Source: Cytobacillus sp. S13-E01 (lineage in GTDB: Bacteria; Bacillota; Bacilli; Bacillales; Bacillaceae_L). From it: a DNA stretch of 64,000 bases. Positions 25,737 to 33,590 of this stretch are shown one piece after another. Both the position numbers and the translations under genes were made by a program. The stretch lies in the NCBI RefSeq assembly GCF_029193815.1, contig NZ_JARFVC010000008.1:1-64000 (forward strand), read 5' to 3'. The notes beneath the pieces were generated by a model, which saw only the letters and a list, made by a program, of their open reading frames with translations, was not told the origin of the DNA and made no database searches. Every line of letters begins with the position of its first letter. The first letter of the stretch is position 1.

Positions 25737-26636
25737 CTATTTAAGTTTCGGGTCTAACGCATCACGTAATCCATCACCGAATAAGTTGATTGATAACACC
25801 GTTAAAAAGATGAATAAGCCTGGGAATAAGGAAATCCATGGTGCATCAGCTAAATAGCCTTGGCCCATCGCTAACATTGAGCCCCAACTTGGTGTTGGCG
25901 GTTGTGTCCCTAAGCCCAAATAACTTAATGAAGCTTCAGCGATAATCGCTGCTGCAATTGACAATGTTGCTTGCACAAGAATTGGCGGCAAGCAGTTCGG
26001 GAAGATATGACGAAACATAATCACTAAATCATTAATTCCTGAAGCCTTTGCAGCCGTAACATATTCTCTTTCACGTTGACTCAATACTTCCGCTCTCATC
26101 AGGCGGATAAAGTTCGGGGTAAAGATGATACCAATGGCAATCATCGCATTTTGCAAACCTGCTCCAAGTACGGCAGCAAGTGATAACGCCAAGACAAGTG
26201 GTGGGAATGATAGCAGTGCATCTGTGAATCTCATGACCACATACTCATCAAGGACACCTCGGTAATAGCCTGAAAAAAGACCAATTGGAATACCAAATAA
26301 TAATGCAATACCTACAGAAATAATACCTGCTTGTAATGACACCTTCGCTCCGTAAATGACTCGACTTAAAATATCACGACCTAGATCATCTGTACCTAGC
26401 TTATTTTCAGCACTTGGAGCAGACAGAAATTTTCCATAGTCTTGCTCAATTGGATCATATGGAGCAAGTTGTGCGGAAAATAACGCCATAATTAGGAGTA
26501 TAAGTGTAAAAATACCTCCTATTACAGCTAATTTATTTTGAAAAAAACGACCTGCCATTTGTTTGAACATTTTTACCTTTGGACTTTCATTAGGAATGGG
26601 CTTTACCTGGTCTGTTTTAGATTTAGCTAGTTCCAT
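25737..26636 (-). CDS. Peptide ABC transporter permease, DppC/OppC type
   Basis: 299 residues with six membrane segments. N-terminal OppC segment (RFFQNKLAVIGGIFTLILLI), the periplasmic-side motif GTDDLGRDILSRVIYGAKVSL, and the EAA loop EYVTAAKASGINDLVIMFRHIFPN, which docks on the ATPases. The ATG overlaps the stop of dppB (TAATG). It forms the translocation channel with DppB. Confidence 0.92.
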   Translation of the reverse strand: MELAKSKTDQVKPIPNESPKVKMFKQMAGRFFQNKLAVIGGIFTLILLIMALFSAQLAPYDPIEQDYGKFLSAPSAENKLGTDDLGRDILSRVIYGAKVSLQAGIISVGIALLFGIPIGLFSGYYRGVLDEYVVMRFTDALLSFPPLVLALSLAAVLGAGLQNAMIAIGIIFTPNFIRLMRAEVLSQREREYVTAAKASGINDLVIMFRHIFPNCLPPILVQATLSIAAAIIAEASLSYLGLGTQPPTPSWGSMLAMGQGYLADAPWISLFPGLFIFLTVLSINLFGDGLRDALDPKLK

Positions 26637-27592
26637 TATGACTGCCCCCCTGTTAATTTGATACGTGGATCTAAGATTGAGTAAAGAATATCAATTAGGA
26701 AGTTCGTTACAACAACGGCAATTGCCATAAAGAGTACCGCTCCTTGAACGACAGGGAAATCTCTTGTTAGAATCGCATCAACTACTAGTCTGCCAAGACC
26801 TGGTACAGCAAAGATTGTTTCTGTAATAACAGCACCGCCTAAGAAGGTTGCAAGCTGTAATCCACTTACCGTTACAACCGGGATTAACGCATTTTTAAGT
26901 GCGTGACCGATAACTACACCTTTTTCTAAAACACCCTTTGAATAGGCAGTACGAATGTAATCTGCCCCAAGGACCTCGAGCATACTTGAACGAAGCATTC
27001 TCGTAATCTCTGCAGACAAGCGAACTCCAACTGCAACTGCTGGCAACACCATTAGCAGCATACTCTTTTTAAAATCAACCCATGGTTCTATATAACCAGA
27101 AGGTGGGAACCAACCTAAGCTAATTGCAAATATAAAGATTAAGAGAATTCCAAGAAAAAACGGTGGAATTGAGACCCCTGATAAGGCAAAAGTCGTTCCG
27201 AAATAATCCCAAAACGTTCCTTTTCTTGTAGCGGAAATAATACCCGCAGGAATGGCGATAATTAATGCAATTGCAAATGACATGATGGTTAATTGGATTG
27301 TTACTGGTAATTTTTGAAGTAACACTGTAAGTACTGGTGTGTTGTCTTTTAATGAATTTCCGAAGTCACCTTGTATGATTCCACCTATCCAAGTTAGATA
27401 CTGTACATACAATGGTTCATTAAGACCCATTTTTTCACGTAGTGCATTTAACGATTCTTCTGTAGCCTCTTGACCTAACATCATCCTTGCGGGATCTCCT
27501 GGTGTTAGATGGACTAAGGAAAAAATGATAATACTAACGATAAAAAGGATTACAACCATAAGGCCTAATCTACGTATTAGAAATCGAGCCAT
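26636..27592 (-). CDS. Peptide ABC transporter permease, DppB/OppB type
   Basis: 318 residues from the ATG at 27592, preceded by GGAGGGG; the ATG five codons upstream lies inside that site. Six membrane segments, HLTPGDPARMMLGQEATEE and the EAA loop ADYIRTAYSKGVLEKGVVIGH. It pairs with DppC. The gene follows the binding protein after about 170 bases that hold a hairpin and a dispersed repeat copy, which probably lower expression of the membrane genes relative to the binding protein. Confidence 0.92.
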   Translation of the reverse strand: MARFLIRRLGLMVVILFIVSIIIFSLVHLTPGDPARMMLGQEATEESLNALREKMGLNEPLYVQYLTWIGGIIQGDFGNSLKDNTPVLTVLLQKLPVTIQLTIMSFAIALIIAIPAGIISATRKGTFWDYFGTTFALSGVSIPPFFLGILLIFIFAISLGWFPPSGYIEPWVDFKKSMLLMVLPAVAVGVRLSAEITRMLRSSMLEVLGADYIRTAYSKGVLEKGVVIGHALKNALIPVVTVSGLQLATFLGGAVITETIFAVPGLGRLVVDAILTRDFPVVQGAVLFMAIAVVVTNFLIDILYSILDPRIKLTGGQS

Positions 27593-27610
27593 TCTTTTCC
27601 CCTCCATTTT

Positions 27611-27692
27611 GAAAAGCTTTGGGTGCCCGTATATCGACTTGCCTTATGACCTCGAACAGGTGGCACCCAGAGCTAGACATTGTACAAATTTT
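27611..27692. repeat. Dispersed palindromic repeat, copy 7
   Basis: AAAGCTTTGGGTGCCCGTAT and CAGGTGGCACCCAGAGCTAG form complementary arms (GGGTGCC/GGCACCC). This pair differs from the GGGCGCC/GGCGCCC pair of other copies by compensating changes, so base pairing has been kept. Confidence 0.7.
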
Positions 27693-27723
27693 TGACTAAC
27701 TTACTCTTCCTAGTAAATACATA

Positions 27724-27750
27724 GGCTTGGAGCCAATTCATCTCCAAGCC
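27724..27750 (-). terminator. Stem-loop after the peptide-binding protein gene
   Basis: GGCTTGGAG/CTCCAAGCC stem (9 bp) ten bases past the stop at 27761. Without a strong T-run it probably acts as an attenuator or 3' stabiliser within the operon. Confidence 0.6.
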
Positions 27751-27760
27751 TACTGAATGA

Positions 27761-29341
27761 TTATTTGAAAGTTACAGTATGGAAACGCATCATTTGGTCT
27801 GGGATGTGCTTATAGCCTTGAAGATAATTCTTATATGCTTTGTAATCTAGCTCATGATAGATAAAGATAAATGGTACTTCCTCTTTTCCTAATGCTTGAG
27901 CTTTTGTATAAATTTCTTTACGTGCAGCTTGATTTGTCTCTGTACGTGCTTGTACAAGTAGTTCATCCATTTGTGGGTTTGAGTAACCGTAGTTAATTGA
28001 ACCCTCTGTATGGAATAAAGCGAAAATATTTCCATCTGGATCTGTTCTTCCACTCCACCCTAGTCGAACAGCGTCGAATTCAAAGTTGTCCATGTCATCA
28101 AGCATTGCTCCAAACTCGATTAATTCGATTTCAACTTTGATTCCAGCTTCTGCTGCCATGGATTGAATCATTTGCGCAATTTGTTCTTCAACTGGTTTTG
28201 GTGAAAGCTTTAATGTAAATGAGAATCCATCAGGGAATCCTGCATCTGCCATGATTTGTTTTGCTTTTTCAACATTACGTTCTGTTGGTTTAATGCTCTC
28301 ATCATATGCCCATGTTCCTGGAGGCAGTGCTCCTGCAGCAGGTACACCAGCACCACGAAGCGCTACTTTGATAATTGCATCACGGTCAATTACTAAATCT
28401 AGTGCTTGACGTAGTGCTTTGTTATTGAAAGGCTCATTTTTATTGTTTAAGTATAGACCTTGGAAACCAAGTGCTCCTGCCTCAGATAATGTAATATTCG
28501 GGTCTGTTTTAAGCTTTTCGATATCTTTTGGTGGAACTTTATTAATAATGTCTAAGTCACCAGATAATAGATTTGTTAAACGAACATTCTCATCACCATA
28601 TGGACGATAAACAATTTTCTCAAAATTAGGCTCTCCGCCCCAGTACTCTGCGTATTTCTCTACTTCTATTTTGTCTTGCTTCACACGGCTTACAAATTTG
28701 TAAGGACCTGTTCCTACAGGAGAATTCTTAAAGTCTTCCCCTTTTTCTTTAACCGCAGTTGGAGAAACCATCATCCCAGCACGGTCTGTTAATGCCGCCA
28801 AAAATGGGCTAAATGGTTGTGAAAGTGTTACCTTTAACGTAAATTCATTAACAACTTCTATAGTATCAACTAATGAAAGCTCTGAAGCACGAGGTGAACC
28901 ACTAGCAGGATCCATCATTCTTTCGAAATTAAATTTAACCGCTTCTGCATTAAACGGAGTACCATCATGGAAGGTTACACCTTGTCTAAGTGTAAACGTA
29001 TATATTTTCCCTTCGTCTGTGATATCCCACTTTTCAGCTAACATCGGTACGAAGTTTAGTTCCTCATCTACATCAATTAATTTGTCATAAATACTTTGAT
29101 AAATTTGTCGATCCACTGCAGCTGTTGAAAAATGCGGATCCAATTGTGGTGGATCATCATCAAGTCCAGCTACTAATGTTGTTTTTGATGCTTGACTTTC
29201 AGTTGCTGTCGTTTCCTCTGTCTCTGTTTCTTCTTTTGCTGAACCATCATTAGATGAGGTGTTATTACTGCCGCTACATCCTGCAAGTAACAATAAAGCA
29301 CCTACGAATAAAACAAAAAGAAATTTACTTTTATTACTCAT
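27761..29341 (-). CDS. Peptide ABC transporter substrate-binding lipoprotein
   Basis: 526 residues, ATG after AAGGGGGAT. Lipoprotein signal ending LLAGC (Cys22), then an Asn/Ser/Glu/Thr linker and the large extracellular binding domain of family SBP_bac_5 (DDDPPQLDPHFSTAAVDRQI, YTFTLRQGVTFHDGTPFNAE, PVGTGPYKFVS). It catches peptides outside the cell for DppBC and the two ATPases. First gene of the leftward block; the divergent Lrp-type regulator starts 330 bases away. Ligand cannot be told from sequence; neighbours suggest glutamyl or pyroglutamyl peptides. Confidence 0.92.
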   Translation of the reverse strand: MSNKSKFLFVLFVGALLLLAGCSGSNNTSSNDGSAKEETETEETTATESQASKTTLVAGLDDDPPQLDPHFSTAAVDRQIYQSIYDKLIDVDEELNFVPMLAEKWDITDEGKIYTFTLRQGVTFHDGTPFNAEAVKFNFERMMDPASGSPRASELSLVDTIEVVNEFTLKVTLSQPFSPFLAALTDRAGMMVSPTAVKEKGEDFKNSPVGTGPYKFVSRVKQDKIEVEKYAEYWGGEPNFEKIVYRPYGDENVRLTNLLSGDLDIINKVPPKDIEKLKTDPNITLSEAGALGFQGLYLNNKNEPFNNKALRQALDLVIDRDAIIKVALRGAGVPAAGALPPGTWAYDESIKPTERNVEKAKQIMADAGFPDGFSFTLKLSPKPVEEQIAQMIQSMAAEAGIKVEIELIEFGAMLDDMDNFEFDAVRLGWSGRTDPDGNIFALFHTEGSINYGYSNPQMDELLVQARTETNQAARKEIYTKAQALGKEEVPFIFIYHELDYKAYKNYLQGYKHIPDQMMRFHTVTFK

Positions 29342-29671
29342 ATTATTATCCCCCTTATAATTTTTTGAACTGGAATATTTTTCATAAAGACGTAAAAAAG
29401 TATCTTTATACTTCTTTATGAAAGCGTTTCACTTGTTTTTATTCCTTTTTGTAATTTTCATAATTATAATACAAGACTTTTTAAAAATCTACTAATTATC
29501 TGAAAAAATTTTTAATTTTACTTTTTAACGCTTTAAAGCCCTTATATAAATGGCTATCTTATAACAAAACTTTTTTTAAAAAAACCCCCTAACAAAAAAA
29601 TGATTTGAATCTTTCAATATAATTACGGTAAGATAGTTAATATTACATATTTTTGTAAAAGTGGTGAGGTA
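29342..29671. other. Divergent promoter region between the binding protein and lrp genes
   Basis: A 330-base AT-rich interval that must drive both the 16-kb leftward block and the regulator. Besides the inverted repeats at 29380-29431, listed separately, I see A/T tracts (for instance 29570-29600) but no confident -35/-10 pair. Confidence 0.5.
29380..29431. promoter_or_regulatory. Candidate operators upstream of the peptide-binding protein gene
   Basis: TTTCATAAAGA (29380-29390) and TCTTTATGAAA (29413-29423) form a perfect 11-bp inverted repeat with a 22-base spacer. Overlapping its right end is TGAAAGCGTTTCA (29419-29431), a palindrome close to, but one base shorter than, a CcpA cre site. 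These could bind the divergent Lrp-type protein and/or CcpA. Confidence 0.4.
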
Positions 29672-30121
29672 TTGAAACTAGATGAAACAGATAAAAAAAT
29701 CCTCCAATTGCTAACTGAAAATGGCAGGATGTCATATGTGGATATTGGTAAAGAACTGAGTCTTTCAAGAGTATCGATTCGGGAACGAGTCAATCATTTA
29801 ATAGAAAATGGAATTATCGAGAAATTTTCAGTGGTGATTAATTCTGAAAAAGTGGGTAAAGGCGTGTCTGCGTTTTTCGAGGTGGATTGCGAGCCATCTT
29901 CATTAGTAAGGGTTGCTGAGGCCTTAGCAAATAACCCTCAGGTTGCGAGTTGCTATCAAATGACAGGTCCAAGTACATTACATATGCATGTTCTCGTTGA
30001 GGATTTTTCAAAGCTCGAACATTTTATTAATGAGGAATTGTATGCGTTAGAAGGCATCACAAGAGTTGAGAGTCATATCTTATTGCGTCGATTTAAGAGT
30101 AGAACCGGGCTGAAACTTTAA
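29672..30121 (+). CDS. Lrp/AsnC-family transcriptional regulator
   Basis: 149 residues. The N-terminal helix-turn-helix (LDETDKKILQLLTENGRMSY, then LSLSRVSIRERVNHLIENGI) and a C-terminal RAM/AsnC ligand-binding domain (about 65-145) are standard for feast/famine regulators. TTG start; GGTGAGG is very close upstream. Transcribed divergently from the peptide transporter operon, so it is the likely local regulator, sensing an amino acid product. In Bacillus subtilis YwrC, also Lrp-type, accompanies a CHR pair and a GGT-like gene, which supports the link. Confidence 0.88.
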   Translation: MKLDETDKKILQLLTENGRMSYVDIGKELSLSRVSIRERVNHLIENGIIEKFSVVINSEKVGKGVSAFFEVDCEPSSLVRVAEALANNPQVASCYQMTGPSTLHMHVLVEDFSKLEHFINEELYALEGITRVESHILLRRFKSRTGLKL

Positions 30122-30178
30122 GATAAGCGCAGGGGCCAAAGGGCTAGACACTAAAACTAGGTGCAAACTTTTATACAT
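30121..30178. repeat. Dispersed palindromic repeat, copy 8 (short form)
   Basis: AGATAAGCGCAGGGGCCAAA then GGGCTAGACACTAAAACTAG; overlaps the last base of the regulator gene's stop codon, so the element abuts the gene end exactly. Confidence 0.7.
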
Positions 30179-30191
30179 TTATCTTTTTAAA

Positions 30192-30227
30192 AAAGACTTT
30201 ACGGCGGAACTCACCATAAAGTCTTTT
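30192..30227. terminator. Bidirectional terminator
   Basis: AAAGACTTTA/TAAAGTCTTT stem flanked by A-run and T-run on each side. It serves the Lrp-type gene from the left and the small 48-residue gene from the right. Confidence 0.85.
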
Positions 30228-30231
30228 TTCT

Positions 30232-30378
30232 TTATTCCGGATAATTCGCGCTCTTTGTACCATTAACAGATGTTTGATCTAGTTGATGCTCTCTGTCACT
30301 ATACTCGGGATATGCCGCATTGCCTTCATTTGTTTTCTTGAATTTATCTTTTTTATTGCCTTGGTTGTTTTTGGCCAT
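30232..30378 (-). CDS. Small hydrophilic protein, 48 residues
   Basis: Reads MAKNNQGNKKDKFKKTNEGN...AAYPEYSDREHQLDQTSVNG...SANYPE. The ribosome binding site AGGAAAGGATGAGG precedes a double ATG, of which I use the second; the stop is followed at once by a terminator. The composition (Lys/Asn/Gln, no hydrophobic core) is like small spore or stress proteins of Bacillus, but I cannot place it in a family. The neighbour spoIIQ makes a sporulation role possible, not shown. Confidence 0.6.
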   Translation of the reverse strand: MAKNNQGNKKDKFKKTNEGNAAYPEYSDREHQLDQTSVNGTKSANYPE

Positions 30379-30514
30379 CATCCTCATCCTTTCCTACTCG
30401 GTTATCTGTAGTTTGCTATAAATCCTGTCATTTTAAACACGAAAGCTCGCGGGCTTTTTGTGGTGTTTAGAACCCGCCCCTTGAAAGCATGAATACGGTG
30501 GTGATTGCACTGCG

Positions 30515-30546
30515 AAAAAAAAGCCTACCCACTAAGGATAGACTTC
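30515..30546 (-). terminator. spoIIQ terminator
   Basis: AAGTCTATCC-TTAG-TGGGTAGGCTT imperfect stem followed by TTTTTTTT on the minus strand, directly after the stop at 30554. A second GC hairpin (GCGGG/CCCGC) lies at about 30449-30476. Confidence 0.75.
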
Positions 30547-30553
30547 GTACTAT

Positions 30554-31393
30554 TTATGCAGTTGCCATACCGATTGAAGCATCAGTGTTTTCATCTTCTT
30601 CTGATTTTTCTTCATCAGCAGGAGATTTTTCTGTGTCTTCGTCAGCTGCAGGTGTTTCTTCTTCAGCAGGTTGTTCTTCAGATACACTTTCATTTTCTTC
30701 TAAAGACGTTATTGGCTTTTCGAAGATTTCAAGTGGGTTCACTGCTATACCATTGTTTCGAACTTCAAAGTGCACATGTGTTTGTGCATCTTTGTTAAAT
30801 AAATTTTTTCCAGCTTTTGCAATTACTTGACCTTGTTCAACAGCATCACCTTGTTTTACCACGACATCAGATAGTGATTGGTATACTGTTATCACACCTT
30901 CTGCGTGCTCAATTTCAACAATATTTCCAAATAAAGAATCTTCGGCGGCTCTGACTACTGTACCAGAAAGAGATGCTGTTACATCAAAGCTTTTGCCATC
31001 TTTCCCGACAATGTCGATACCTTTGTTTGGATAGTATGTGTTTTCATAAGATACAAGTGCTGCTTCTTGTTCTTCTTTACTTGCTTCTGTATCATAGAAT
31101 TGCTTGTAGATCTCAACCGCGTCTTCATCAAGTACAGGCATCGCAAAGTTTTCAAGTGATGTGTTAACCGGAACTGCTGGTTCATTTTCATTCGTGGCTG
31201 TGCCTGGCAGATCTTCACTGTAATTATACTCTTCTTCTGCCAAATCCTTGCTACCACTACTTTGAAACCATAACACACCTGTCAGTATAATTGCTGCACT
31301 AGCCAAATAGATTGCTGGAAATACCCAACGCTTTTTGAAAAAACGTTGTAAACTTGAATTTTGAGAAGTACGTTTCTTTTCTTCCTCTCTCAT
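30554..31393 (-). CDS. spoIIQ: Stage II sporulation protein Q, forespore channel component
   Basis: 279 residues from the ATG at 31393 with GAGGTGATGATA upstream; the frame open to 31447 is not coding. One membrane anchor (about 24-43), then a LytM/peptidase M23-like domain (about 115-222) and a long acidic Glu/Ala/Asp/Thr tail (about 230-279). SpoIIQ meets mother-cell SpoIIIAH across the septum. The HxGxD zinc motif is NKGID (residues 123-127), so the first ligand is Asn, while the second site THVHFEVRN (His206, His208) is kept; the domain is therefore likely not an active endopeptidase, as in Bacillus subtilis. Confidence 0.93.
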   Translation of the reverse strand: MREEEKKRTSQNSSLQRFFKKRWVFPAIYLASAAIILTGVLWFQSSGSKDLAEEEYNYSEDLPGTATNENEPAVPVNTSLENFAMPVLDEDAVEIYKQFYDTEASKEEQEAALVSYENTYYPNKGIDIVGKDGKSFDVTASLSGTVVRAAEDSLFGNIVEIEHAEGVITVYQSLSDVVVKQGDAVEQGQVIAKAGKNLFNKDAQTHVHFEVRNNGIAVNPLEIFEKPITSLEENESVSEEQPAEEETPAADEDTEKSPADEEKSEEDENTDASIGMATA

Positions 31394-31464
31394 TATCATC
31401 ACCTCAGCAATCATTCTGAACATATCTAGCAAATTATATACATCCACTAAAAACTTTTTTTAGA

Positions 31465-31494
31465 TTATTTTTCGACAAAATTAAAATACTATAC
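31465..31494 (-). promoter_or_regulatory. Possible sigma-F promoter of spoIIQ
   Basis: Minus strand GTATA (31490-31494), 15 bases, CGAAAAATAA (31465-31474), compared with the sigma-F pattern GYATA-N16-GGNNANAHTR. Two mismatches in the -10. spoIIQ is a known sigma-F gene. Confidence 0.4.
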
Positions 31495-31577
31495 ATAAAA
31501 GTTAAAAAATGTCGTAAAAATAATTCATTTATGTTTTAATTTACTGATATACCGTTGGTTGGGGAGGGATTTTAAAA

Positions 31578-32018
31578 TTGTTACTTCGTTTGTTGTACTA
31601 CTGTATAAAAACAGCACCATTCGCCTATATGGCATTAATATGGATATTATCAAGCCTTCCACAAGATGCAGTAATTGACACACCTTACAGATGGGACAGA
31701 CCATTTAAAGAATCACTCCATCTTATTGAATTTGGAATTCTATATGTCTTATTTGTTTTGTTTTTTGTAGTAGATGGCAAGCTTACGCGCAAAACAAATG
31801 TTATAGCTGCAGTGATTGCGATTTCCTATGGCTTTGGCGATGAACTTCATCAGTATTTCGTACCATATCGATCAGCTACTGTTAATGATTTGGTAAAGGA
31901 TACAATTGGGGTGCTTGTCGGCTATATTGTAGTGAAGCGTTTTTACTTTTCTAATGAATCTACCAAATTGAAGGCTTTTTTAGAGGGTATACGTGTAAAA
32001 ATAGGATCTACTAGGTGA
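31578..32018 (+). CDS. VanZ-like membrane protein
   Basis: 146 residues, TTG start with GGGGAGGG ten bases upstream. Four membrane segments in the VanZ pattern: an N-terminal ILSSLPQ, then LHLIEFGILYVLFV, FGDELHQYFVPYRSATVNDLVKDTIGVLVGY. VanZ-like proteins are linked to teicoplanin resistance in one case, but most have no known role; the conserved H-x-x-E-F and E-L-H-Q-x-F-x-P motifs are both present. It is divergent from spoIIQ and convergent with spoIID. Confidence 0.85.
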   Translation: MLLRLLYYCIKTAPFAYMALIWILSSLPQDAVIDTPYRWDRPFKESLHLIEFGILYVLFVLFFVVDGKLTRKTNVIAAVIAISYGFGDELHQYFVPYRSATVNDLVKDTIGVLVGYIVVKRFYFSNESTKLKAFLEGIRVKIGSTR

Positions 32019-32189
32019 TTTTGGTGCTGGGGCATAGTCCTTGGCACTTTATTTATTGAACATTTTGACTGTTTATCCAAGTGTCTAGGAGCTAAATCAG
32101 CAGTTATTCAATCGTAACTCTATATTATTCGTCCAAGTTCAACAAGAATTCGGCCGACTAAGGTTTTCTCTCTCCTCCCCAGCTCAAAT

Positions 32190-32300
32190 CGAGCCGAACC
32201 CATCAAATAATCAGGCGATACCTTTTAGAATCCCGCCAATTTGTACCAAATCCTTCCGATTTAATGGACAATTCCGCCAAATTCACGGATAATCCCGCCA
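32190..32300. repeat. Irregular array of ATCCCGCCAA-like motifs
   Basis: Degenerate copies around 32194 (GAGCCGAA), 32211 (TCAGGCGA), 32231 (TCCCGCCAAT), 32254 (TTCCGATT), 32272 (TTCCGCCAA) and 32293 (TCCCGCCAAA), spaced 18-23 bases. Same architecture as the 21-bp arrays but less regular. The surrounding 32019-32371 has no gene. Confidence 0.6.
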
Positions 32301-32335
32301 AACACCATTTACTGCTTAATTATTAAATAAACAAA

Positions 32336-32362
32336 CTGCCACAGTACATTGTACTATGGCAG
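32336..32362 (-). terminator. spoIID terminator
   Basis: CTGCCATAGTAC/GTACTGTGGCAG stem with a 3-base loop, ten bases past the stop at 32372, followed by TTTGTTTATTT on the minus strand. Confidence 0.85.
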
Positions 32363-32371
32363 ACACTTTAA

Positions 32372-33394
32372 TTATTGTTTCGCAGTAAACTTCGTTAGGT
32401 ACTGCTCAGCTGATGAGATTTGGACACCTTTATAATAATAAGAAATAATTTCTTCGTAATTTTTGCCTTCTTGTGCCATGCCATTTGCACCGTATTGGCT
32501 CATCCCAACACCGTGTCCAAAGCCTTTTGTGGAGATTACGATTTCACTACCATTTCGTTTCCACTCAAAGTCGGTCGATTTCAAGTCTAGGAGTTCACGG
32601 ACTTCTCTACCTGTAAACCTTTCACTTCCAACTTCTACCTCAGCTACACGTTTACCCGGTGTTCGTGAGATGATCTTTCCAACTGATCCATCATTGCCTA
32701 GCTTAACACCAAGGGCTTTTTCAAATTCAGCAACCGTGATTGTCACTTGGTCATAAAATTTAGGTGATTTTTGATCCCATGGACTTTCAACACTTTTTAA
32801 ATAGGGGTAAGCATTTTCCCAATAAGCCTCTGAGTTTTCAGTATAGCCATTGCTAGTTGAAAAATATTGTGGTTCAATCGGCTTATTATCATATGTTAAA
32901 ATCTTGCCTTTTGTTTGCAGCACAGCTTCTTCAATCTTTTTAAGATTAGTGCTATAATTTCTACCCCATTCTTTTTTTAGTTCAGCTTTATTTTTATAAA
33001 CTTGGTGCAAAACTGTATCACCAATATCTGCATCTTCAGGAATACCGACACTTACATCGCTTAACAGTTGTTTGACTAGATAGGTTCTTGCGGCTAGTGC
33101 CTGCGCTTTTAAGGCCTCTGGTTCAAAATTAGCATACATTTCAGATGCGACGACACCGACAACATACTCTTCTAATGGAATTTCTTCAATTTGTTCTATC
33201 TTACTTCGATAAACAGCAACATTTATCGTAGGCCCTGAAGCAATTTGGACTTCTTCCTTTTTTTCCGTTTGAAGGTCTTCTGTGAGCGTTCCATTTCCCT
33301 TATCTGTAAAAGGAACGACTAAAATGGTAGGTATCATTAAAATGACAACAAATAAGACTGATACGAGTACGATAAGTGGTTTCAATGGTTTCAT
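32372..33394 (-). CDS. spoIID: Stage II sporulation protein D, lytic transglycosylase
   Basis: 340 residues. One N-terminal membrane anchor (about 7-28) and the SpoIID domain outside. SpoIID cleaves glycan strands during engulfment, in the SpoIID-SpoIIM-SpoIIP complex. The catalytic glutamate lies in [26 protein letters not shown] (Glu85), and the C-terminal [17 protein letters not shown] block is intact. ATG start after TGGAGGTCAGCC. A good sigma-E promoter lies upstream, so it has its own transcript separate from murA. Confidence 0.96.
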   Translation of the reverse strand: MKPLKPLIVLVSVLFVVILMIPTILVVPFTDKGNGTLTEDLQTEKKEEVQIASGPTINVAVYRSKIEQIEEIPLEEYVVGVVASEMYANFEPEALKAQALAARTYLVKQLLSDVSVGIPEDADIGDTVLHQVYKNKAELKKEWGRNYSTNLKKIEEAVLQTKGKILTYDNKPIEPQYFSTSNGYTENSEAYWENAYPYLKSVESPWDQKSPKFYDQVTITVAEFEKALGVKLGNDGSVGKIISRTPGKRVAEVEVGSERFTGREVRELLDLKSTDFEWKRNGSEIVISTKGFGHGVGMSQYGANGMAQEGKNYEEIISYYYKGVQISSAEQYLTKFTAKQ

Positions 33395-33454
33395 GAATGG
33401 CTGACCTCCAGTTTAAGTAATAGCTTTTATAAATGCAATAAACAACCTTACTTA

Positions 33455-33483
33455 ATGATATGGAGGTGGACAACCTTTTATGA
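33455..33483 (-). promoter_or_regulatory. Sigma-E promoter of spoIID
   Basis: Minus strand TCATAAA (33477-33483), 14 bases, CATATCAT (33455-33462), matching sigma-E (-35 KMATATA-like; -10 CATAnnnT). It ends 60 bases before the spoIID start. spoIID is a known sigma-E gene. Confidence 0.75.
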
Positions 33484-33538
33484 CTAGTAGAAAAAGACAA
33501 ATGTGGATTAGACTATATTTATTCAACAAAAAAAGCCA

Positions 33539-33584
33539 GAAAATAGACTGATTAGATATTACTCAGTATATTATCTGACTATTT
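33539..33584 (-). terminator. murA terminator
   Basis: AAAATAGTCAGAT and ATCTAATCAGTCTATTTT form an imperfect stem, then CTGGCTTTTTTTG on the minus strand. Confidence 0.6.
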
Positions 33585-33590
33585 TATCTT

